Assembly: GCA_003243955.1 (NCBI GenBank) | Contig: QHCE01000064.1 | Coordinates: 1-32,916 of the forward strand | Length of the DNA: 32,916 nt | Direction of reading: 5' to 3' | From: Acidimicrobiales bacterium | GTDB lineage: Bacteria; Actinomycetota; Actinomycetes; Mycobacteriales; QHCE01 | Shown: positions 27,669-32,916 of the stretch, one piece after another | Position numbering within the stretch: the first letter of the stretch is position 1 | Layout: every line of letters begins with the position of its first letter | Translations under genes and position numbers: made by a program | The notes under the pieces: model-generated | What the model was told of the DNA's origin: nothing | Database searches by the model: none | What the model saw: the letters and a program-made list of their open reading frames with translations, nothing else

Positions 27669-27950
27669 TTACGCGGCGTTCAACATCTCTACAGGTGGTT
27701 GATCGTGCCGCATGGCTTGGGCAAGATCGTAGTTAGCCTGCAGAGTGATCCAGAAGCGAGCCGTGCTGACGCCCGCATGTTCAAGTCGGATGGCGAAATC
27801 GGGACTGATACCCGCTTTGCCATTCAGCACACGTGAGAGCGCGACCCGCGACATGCTCCATCGTTGGGCTGCTTGGGTCACGGTGAGCCCCAGCGGCGCT
27901 AGTACGTCTTCGTGCAACAGCTGGCCCGGATGGGGATGGTTCTTTATCAT
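27669..27950 (-). CDS. HigA-family antitoxin (XRE helix-turn-helix)
   Basis: 93 aa, matching the HigA/VapI pattern: NHPHPGQLLHEDVLAPLGLT at the N-terminus, HTH with TQAAQRWSMSRVALSRVLNG, then KAGISPDFAIRLEHAGVSTA and RFWITLQANYDLAQA. HigA binds and neutralises the mRNA-cleaving toxin HigB and represses their promoter. The toxin gene normally lies directly upstream, but only a scar of its 3' end remains (27962-27997), so this is an orphan antitoxin or a decaying system. An AAGG motif lies nine bases before the ATG. Confidence 0.88.
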   Translation of the reverse strand: MIKNHPHPGQLLHEDVLAPLGLTVTQAAQRWSMSRVALSRVLNGKAGISPDFAIRLEHAGVSTARFWITLQANYDLAQAMRHDQPPVEMLNAA

Positions 27951-27961
27951 CGCTGCGCCTT

Positions 27962-27997
27962 TCAGTGGTAATCCACATAATAAGTATTGACCGGAAA
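27962..27997 (-). pseudogene. HigB toxin, C-terminal scar
   Basis: Eleven bases upstream of the antitoxin ATG a frame ends FPVNTYYVDYH-stop. HigB proteins typically end ...VEIVDYH or ...ITDYH at just this distance from higA. Further upstream the frame has no toxin-like sequence and meets a TAG inside the end of the GGDEF gene. The rest of the ~90-residue toxin is lost, apparently by deletion up to the GGDEF gene. Confidence 0.55.
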
Positions 27998-28022
27998 TCG
28001 GTGGTGGATGCAGCCATGCAAC

Positions 28023-29732
28023 TCAGCCGTCTACTGGTACGGCTTGCGCGATGCACACCTGGTCGCGGCCTTGGGTTTTGGCTTGATAGAGGGCCCGATC
28101 GGCAGCCGCAATCAACACCGTACTTTCGCCACCGGCCGCGCTAGCCACACCCGCTGAAACGGTAATTCGCAAACCTTCAGCGAATTGAGTGAGATCAAGC
28201 TCGCTAATCCACCCTCGCAACCGCTCCGCAATCGTCGCGGCGCCCTCGGCCGAAATGCCCGGAAGCAGCACAGCGAACTCCTCTCCGCCCACCCGTGCGG
28301 CCAGGTCGCTGGCTCGGCAATGCCGAGCCAGCTCGGCGGCAACCGCCGCTAACACGTGATCCCCGACGACATGACTGTAAGAATCGTTGATCTGCTTGAA
28401 AAAGTCCAAATCCAGCAGGATTAAACTGACATTTTCCTTGGTCAATTCGGCTTGCACCAGCAGACGGGTGAGTGCGGCATCAAAATGCCGCCGGTTGGCT
28501 AGCCCGGTGAGAGCGTCGGTGTGTGCCAACCGCTCCATCGCGCGGCGCTCCCCGGCCAACCGACGGTTCACCCTGGAGAGCCGGTGCAGCCGCGCACCCG
28601 CCTCTTCGGAGACTTCTGAACGGCGTTCTGCCTCAAAACGTGCCACCGCGATTTGATCCTCACGGTCACCCACTCGGTCGCGTAGCCGGAGCTCAGCCTC
28701 CAGCAGCCGTTTGTGCATCGCCAGCGCCGCCGTGAGGTCCCCAGAAAGTTCATGAGCTTGGACCAGCAGGCGCAGCACCTCCACCATGTCGTAGGTGAGA
28801 TCCCACTGCTCGTGTAGCGCCAACGCTCGCTGCAAATGCGTAATGGCCTGGCCCACCGCACCCGTAGCCAGATACGCCATACCGGCATAGTGCAGCGCAC
28901 TCACTGAGCGATAATCTAGATCCAGCGCGCCAGCCAAACGCAGCCCATGTTCGGCCACGATAATGGCTTCGTTATAGCGGCCCAGCCAGCACAGCGGTAG
29001 CACCTGTGTCGCTAGCGCCACCGGCTCGCGCGCTACATCGCCGGACTGCATGGCGCCTTCATAGGCGCGGCGCAGACTACGCAAAGAGGCCGCAAACGCC
29101 GAACGTGCCTGTGCCCCACGTCCCAGCCCAGCCGCACGAACGCCAATCTTGCCGTGCACCTCGCCAAGGTGAACCAGCGCAATACCCTCGCCAAGGCGAT
29201 CGTTGGACTCCTCGGCTAAAGTGCGTGCTCGCTCCAGCAGCGCTAAAGCTTCATCAAGTCGATCGACGAGAAACTGGTTATCTCCTAACGCGCTGAGTGC
29301 CCACGACTGGCCACTGAGTTCTTCGGTATGAACGAAGCCGCTCAGCGCGCGTTCTAGATGCACTGTTGCGCCACCCGGATCGCCCAGGTACTCCAGTGCT
29401 ACCCCGATGAAGTGGTCGCACCAGGCGACTCCGACTGTGTCGGCCAAACCTAGCGAACGAGCCCGCGCGTCACACAGCTCTTCATACGTTGCTCTAGGTC
29501 CCAACGTGTGCAGCCACGCCTGTGCATGCACTCGCATCGCAGTCGCTAGCAACGCGGGGTCGTCACTGCCGCGGGCAGCGGCGAGGCCTTCATCGGCCAC
29601 CGCACCTGCCGCGCGCGGATCCGCTCCGGCTAGCCAGGTACCTAAGACCAGTAAGGCGCGGATCCGATCCGTCTCGGAGGTCGCGCCCTTGACCTGGTCT
29701 CGCAGCGTCTTAGTCAGTGTGACGTTTCGCAC
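28023..29732 (-). CDS. TPR-GGDEF diguanylate cyclase
   Basis: 569 aa. Residues ~20-350 are helical TPR-like repeats, for example WALSALGDNQFLVDRLDEAL and HYAGMAYLATGAVGQAITHL. A coiled-coil-like Arg/Glu-rich linker (~340-400) leads to the GGDEF domain (~400-565). The active site is GGEEF at 482-486, which is functional in the family. The metal-binding LLDLDFFKQIND is at 439-450 and DALTGLANRR at 406-415. The inhibitory I-site RASD (473-476) is five residues before GGEEF, so product inhibition by c-di-GMP is expected. No membrane segment. The GTG start has AGGAGG nine bases upstream. Confidence 0.93.
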   Translation of the reverse strand: MRNVTLTKTLRDQVKGATSETDRIRALLVLGTWLAGADPRAAGAVADEGLAAARGSDDPALLATAMRVHAQAWLHTLGPRATYEELCDARARSLGLADTVGVAWCDHFIGVALEYLGDPGGATVHLERALSGFVHTEELSGQSWALSALGDNQFLVDRLDEALALLERARTLAEESNDRLGEGIALVHLGEVHGKIGVRAAGLGRGAQARSAFAASLRSLRRAYEGAMQSGDVAREPVALATQVLPLCWLGRYNEAIIVAEHGLRLAGALDLDYRSVSALHYAGMAYLATGAVGQAITHLQRALALHEQWDLTYDMVEVLRLLVQAHELSGDLTAALAMHKRLLEAELRLRDRVGDREDQIAVARFEAERRSEVSEEAGARLHRLSRVNRRLAGERRAMERLAHTDALTGLANRRHFDAALTRLLVQAELTKENVSLILLDLDFFKQINDSYSHVVGDHVLAAVAAELARHCRASDLAARVGGEEFAVLLPGISAEGAATIAERLRGWISELDLTQFAEGLRITVSAGVASAAGGESTVLIAAADRALYQAKTQGRDQVCIAQAVPVDG

Positions 29733-30088
29733 CGCTTGGCTCCTCCTAGGTTATCGGCGCTCAACATAGCTGACCGCTCGTTTCCCAGCCTATGCCCGCG
29801 TTGCTCCGTGTGGACGTAACCCGTCCAGTCAGTTCGGCATGACGACCCAGTAGCGGCATAGAAGAGAACCCAACCAGTGACGACAATGCTCAGTCGGACG
29901 CGCCTGGAAAGCGGTAGCGTCCAACGACGCAACAGTGCGCCGCCCGCGGCAGCGGCAACAAAACGGGGAAGTCGGACCACAGGCGTGATTAGGGCCAGCA
30001 GCCACATAGGGATACCGACGCCAGGCGCGGTTACCGCGGCGATCTTGTAAGGAATACCCGTCACGCTAGCCTTGATTAACACAGTCAA
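29714..30088 (-). pseudogene. Membrane-protein fragment, possibly DedA/YqaA-like C-terminus
   Basis: The frame contains VTGIPYKIAAVTAPGVGIPM, WLLALITPVVRLPRFVAAAA and a last hydrophobic helix LSIVVTGWVLFYAAT. The PYK...AG...RLxRF pattern recalls the C-terminal half of small SNARE-associated (DedA/YqaA) membrane proteins. The N-terminal half is absent, and an in-frame stop lies about 30 codons before. The only starts are TTG or GTG without ribosome binding site. The frame runs into the start of the GGDEF gene. Family assignment is weak. Confidence 0.35.
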
Positions 30089-30219
30089 CAGTAAACATTC
30101 AGCTGAGCTGACTTGCGGTATTGGCTTGATCGCCGGTCAGCGCTGTGGCCTACGGTGCTGCGTGGTTGGTCGGTGGTGTCGCGCGTCAGGACTATGTGGC
30201 AGGGAGGTTAGTTGTTGAT

Positions 30220-30423
30220 CTAGCTCCTTGAAAGTGATGCTCCAGCCGGGCCAACTTCCCGGCCAACACCTCGTTGGTCTCCATCAGCTCCCGTGCGCTG
30301 ACCCGCCTGCGCAGTGATCTGCTGGTCCTGCTCGGTGATCTGCCCGGCCTGACGGTGCACGACCACGATCAGCTCATCGCGCGACATCTCCTCCGGCCCG
30401 GACACAGGAAGATCAAACCGCAA
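30220..30423 (-). pseudogene. IS66-like transposase N-terminal remnant, frameshifted
   Basis: One frame reads EEMSRDELIVVVHRQAGQIT followed by EQDQQITAQ, like the coiled-coil N-terminus of actinobacterial IS66 transposases. At about codon 40 the homology passes to another frame: RVSARELMETNEVLAGKLAR then LEHHF, where intact relatives have 'LARLEHLLSRNSGNSS'. The rest of the transposase is gone. A frameshift plus 3' truncation makes it inactive. It adjoins the glycosyltransferase gene. Confidence 0.5.
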
Positions 30424-30535
30424 CCCCGACGATCACACCGCCACCGACACCCCGACGGCAACACCAAACAGCACCACCCCAGGTCAAGCGCAGGGCTGAA
30501 TGTTGACAACTCATGCTCGGCAAGTTAACGTCCGC

Positions 30536-31753
30536 ATGGTGTCGTCGTCCACTCGCCCGGCGGTGGTGGTCCTGACGCACCATCTGCCGTGGCCGGCTCG
30601 CAGCGGCGGTCGCGTCCGCGAGGCTCAGCTCCTGCAACGGCTTTCCGGGCGCTTCAATATCGAGGTCGTGGCCGTGTCCAAGGTGCCCGAATTCGACTGT
30701 CGCCACGTCGAGGACGCAACTCGTCATGGCGTGCGCGCCCGAATCTTCGCTACCCAGGCCATGGAACACAACCATGTTGGCCCACTCACCCGGCGGCATG
30801 CCGCACCAGCAGCGCGCGACTACTTGGCCCACCGCCTTCGGCAACCAGCGATGGTCGTGCATGTGGAAGGCCATTACCTGCTTGGGCTGATACCGGAGCG
30901 GGTTCGGCCTGCAGTGCTGTTGGTCGAACAGAACATCGAGTCCGCGCTGTTCGAGCAGCGAGCGGCGCAGTGCCCGGCACCAGCCGAGCGCGCCACCCTG
31001 CTCGGGGAGGGCGCACGCACACGCAGCGACGAGCTGACCGCGTGGCGCCAGGTACGCATCGTCGGGGCGGTCACCACCGAGGACGCGGATGCGATCAGCA
31101 CCGCGGTTCCCGATGCGGACGTGCGGTGCCTACCCAATGGCGCTGACCACCTCGTTACGGAATTGGGCACGCTGGATGCAGCCCTCGGTGAGTCGGCCCG
31201 CCTGTTGTTCATCTCTAGCCTGGGATACGAGCCGAATCTGCACGCCGCCCGGCTACTTCTCTCGGAGATCTTTCCCCAGATTCTGAGCCGCTGCCCCGAC
31301 GCGACCCTAGCGATCGTGGGGGCTGATCCACCTGCATGGTTGGTGAAGGCCGGTCACCGTGACCCCCGAGTGACCGTGACGGGCTGGGTCCCCGACGTGG
31401 CTCCCTGGCTCGACGCAGCCCACGTGGTGGTATGCCCGCTGGTTGTAGGTGGAGGGGTCAAGGTCAAAGTCCTCGAAGCACTCGCCCGCGGCTGCGCGGT
31501 TGTCGCGACCCCGATTGCACTGCAAGGTTTGCGGCATCTACCACCCGATGCCGTGGTGGAATGCGATGATGCGCCCGCCATCGCCGAAGCCTGCGCCCGC
31601 CTCCTCATCTGTCGACAGGAAAGGGATCGGCAGCGCTCCCGCGCCGTCCACGCCGCCCGTCATCTGCCCTCATGGGATGTGGCGGCAGACGTACTGGCCA
31701 ACACCTGGAGCGAACTCGCCGGCATCATCGCATCGGGCGCTGAGCTGGCGTGA
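30536..31753 (+). CDS. GT4-type glycosyltransferase (GT-B fold)
   Basis: About 405 aa, complete at both ends. The first strand and glycine loop are VVVLTHHLPWPARSGGRVRE. The second Rossmann lobe shows LLFISSLGYEPNLHAARLLL, ATLAIVGADPPAWL and RVTVTGWVPDVAPWLDAAHV. The nucleotide-sugar site is VCPLVVGGGVKVKVLEALAR with GCAVVATPIALQGL after it. Such enzymes transfer a sugar from an NDP-sugar with retention of configuration, probably at the cytosolic membrane face for glycan or glycolipid synthesis. Start at 30536 is preferred; ATG 30500 is possible, and neither has a good ribosome binding site. The GC content looks higher than in the ribosomal block and mobile-element remnants flank it, which suggests transfer. 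Confidence 0.87.
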   Translation: MVSSSTRPAVVVLTHHLPWPARSGGRVREAQLLQRLSGRFNIEVVAVSKVPEFDCRHVEDATRHGVRARIFATQAMEHNHVGPLTRRHAAPAARDYLAHRLRQPAMVVHVEGHYLLGLIPERVRPAVLLVEQNIESALFEQRAAQCPAPAERATLLGEGARTRSDELTAWRQVRIVGAVTTEDADAISTAVPDADVRCLPNGADHLVTELGTLDAALGESARLLFISSLGYEPNLHAARLLLSEIFPQILSRCPDATLAIVGADPPAWLVKAGHRDPRVTVTGWVPDVAPWLDAAHVVVCPLVVGGGVKVKVLEALARGCAVVATPIALQGLRHLPPDAVVECDDAPAIAEACARLLICRQERDRQRSRAVHAARHLPSWDVAADVLANTWSELAGIIASGAELA

Positions 31754-32235
31754 CCCCGCGACGCCAACTCCCGCCAGCTCACCGTCAACAACCCCAACGC
31801 TACGGAGGTCAGCGCAGCGGCCACCGTGCGGTGTTAGCGCTCACCCCGGCTCGATCAAGCCACGCGGCGACAGAGTTGCAGTAATGCCTGAAACGGGGCT
31901 TGATGCTATAGATAGACGGCATACGGGTTCTAGTGTCACGTAATCGATTGCATTGCTCTGTGTGAAGTGTTCTGGTGTTGGGGTTCTTCAGCGTACGGCG
32001 ATATCGATTACACAACACTAGACGTCACAAGTCGGATCAGGTCCCTAATCTCAAACCCTATGGTCCGCATAGCTGGCTACGCCGAAATAGCAAGAACTCT
32101 TGCCGACTTCATCAGCGACGCATACGCACCTCCCCAGAATCTCCCCGCTCAACGCAAACAACCGCGGAGCTTGTAGCTTATTCACGGGCACGCACCTGCA
32201 ACGCCTGCGTGCTGAAAACACAGGGAAGATCGGCA
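31754..32235. other. Gene-free region with MITE-like element
   Basis: About 480 bases without a supported gene. Small open frames have no recognisable domain or ribosome binding site. The region holds the 94-bp inverted-repeat element at 31929-32022; apart from this I see nothing. Confidence 0.5.
31929..32022. mobile_element. 94-bp MITE-like element with 20-bp terminal inverted repeats
   Basis: The left end TCTAGTGTCACGTAATCGAT (31929-31948) and the right end ATCGATTACACAACACTAGA (32003-32022) are inverted copies with 17 of 20 bases paired. The 54 bases between encode nothing. This size and structure fit a miniature inverted-repeat element or the joined ends of a deleted insertion sequence. 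No clear target duplication flanks it. The parent element is not in the window. Confidence 0.6.
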
Positions 32236-32916
32236 CTATCCCACAGAGGTTTCAGCTGCAACAGATGGAGTAGGCCGCTCGAGTACGGTCAAAGTGACAG
32301 CAGCGAAAACGAGAAGTCCACCAATCGCCACGACTAAACCCGGCACTTCCCCATAGAAGAGTAGGCCTAAAAGCGGCGCGAAACCGATCTCAGTACTGAG
32401 TAAGATTGTTCCGACGTTGAGATCGAAGTGGCCAAAACCGTACAGCGAGAGGTATCCCACGCAGACTAAACCAATAGCGAATGCAAGCGCGACGAGCAGC
32501 GGCCCGATAATGTTCATCGGCTTGTCACCCTCGACGTGGATGAGGCGCTCAGCTGTTAAAAGCGCGATCAGCAACGCGACAAACGCACCCACGCCGTACT
32601 GAATCATGGACACAGTGCTGCGGTCAGCTCCTTTCAGAGACTTACGCAGACCGTTGACGATGCCCTCACATACCCCGGCGGCAAGACCAGCCCACGCCCC
32701 AACGCCAAACACAACGAACGATCCGGCGTACACACCCAAACCCACAAGCGCGGTTATGATCGCCGCTGCCTTCAGCAGCGTCATGGGCTCACCCCACACA
32801 AGTGTTCCGATAATCAACGAGGTGATGATCCCTCCGGCGGGGCCTGTTTCACTAACGGTGTTTCGGGCGGTTTGGTTAGTAGTTTTCGGCGGTCGGCCAG
32901 CGGTCGGCGAAGGTGA
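32236..32916 (-). CDS. EamA/DMT-type transporter, partial, perhaps disrupted
   Basis: The C-terminal part is a convincing drug/metabolite transporter: GGIITSLIIGTLVWGEPMTL (end of the first EamA repeat), then six or more membrane helices including LLVALAFAIGLVCVGYLSLY, ILLSTEIGFAPLLGLLFYGE and a final helix with LVFAAVTLTVL. The frame remains open to the window edge. Upstream of about 32855, however, it reads TAGRPPKTTNQTARNTVSE, hydrophilic and unlike a membrane helix. So the 5' half may have been replaced by an insertion or deletion; its true start is outside the window or lost. Confidence 0.7.
   Translation of the reverse strand, partial: SPSPTAGRPPKTTNQTARNTVSETGPAGGIITSLIIGTLVWGEPMTLLKAAAIITALVGLGVYAGSFVVFGVGAWAGLAAGVCEGIVNGLRKSLKGADRSTVSMIQYGVGAFVALLIALLTAERLIHVEGDKPMNIIGPLLVALAFAIGLVCVGYLSLYGFGHFDLNVGTILLSTEIGFAPLLGLLFYGEVPGLVVAIGGLLVFAAVTLTVLERPTPSVAAETSVG

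Noticed and set aside
28023-29732. GGDEF protein considered degenerate because the motif is GGEEF
   Set aside because: GGEEF is a normal active form, and the metal-binding Asp residues and I-site are present.
31967-32176. Small plus-strand frame overlapping the MITE-like element
   Set aside because: It crosses the inverted repeat, has no ribosome binding site, and its translation has no recognisable features.

Overview
This window is a chromosomal segment of an actinobacterium. The evidence is an uninterrupted minus-strand order rpsL-rpsG-fusA-tuf-(S10)-(spc)-(alpha)-rplQ, with infA, map, adk and secY inside, the zinc-ribbon type S14, Lys/Ala-rich tails on several ribosomal proteins, many GTG starts and frequent ATGA/GTGA/TGATG start-stop overlaps. 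By eye the ribosomal block is in the mid-to-high fifties in percent GC. The outermost pieces (TetR and transposase remnant at the left, glycosyltransferase at the right) look richer in GC. I cannot name the genus. No rRNA, tRNA or CRISPR array was found.

Layout. (1) 1-705: a TetR regulator cut by the left edge, a possible operator, and the first ~50 codons of a Tn3-family transposase. (2) 706-3850: truA on the minus strand, a Pro-rich single-pass membrane protein, and a divergent HxlR regulator / RidA-like pair; together these separate truA from rplQ. (3) 3873-25343: 36 minus-strand genes for translation, transcription (rpoA), secretion (secY), Met removal (map) and adenylate balance (adk). 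rpmJ is a 37-codon GTG-start gene that is easily missed, and rpsD is absent from its frequent place between rpsK and rpoA. (4) 25344-25923: leader and upstream region of the str operon, without a gene. (5) 25924-27605: an ATP-grasp ligase followed by a 2H phosphoesterase. (6) 27669-29732: a HigA-type antitoxin with only a scar of its toxin, and a TPR-GGDEF diguanylate cyclase. (7) 29714-32916: a degraded zone with a membrane-protein fragment, a frameshifted IS66-like remnant, an intact GT4 glycosyltransferase, a 94-bp MITE-like inverted-repeat element and an EamA/DMT transporter whose N-terminal half looks replaced.

The most unusual signal lies inside the ribosomal operon. A 62-80 bp repeat occurs three times (rpoA-rplQ, rplV-rpsS, rpsG-fusA spacers), in both orientations. 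Each copy sits in the loop of a longer hairpin whose stem sequence is private to that locus. Two other spacers (rpsK-rpoA, tuf-rpsJ) hold perfect 14- and 16-bp hairpins with 12-13 nt loops and no repeat, as if they were empty versions. This suggests either a small mobile element that targets hairpin loops or a structured nucleic-acid family with a covarying outer stem. Other points to follow are Arg at S12 position 88 (a position where substitutions cause streptomycin resistance), the ATP-grasp/2H pair, the HigB scar, and a second 'KATGE-stop' copy behind fusA.
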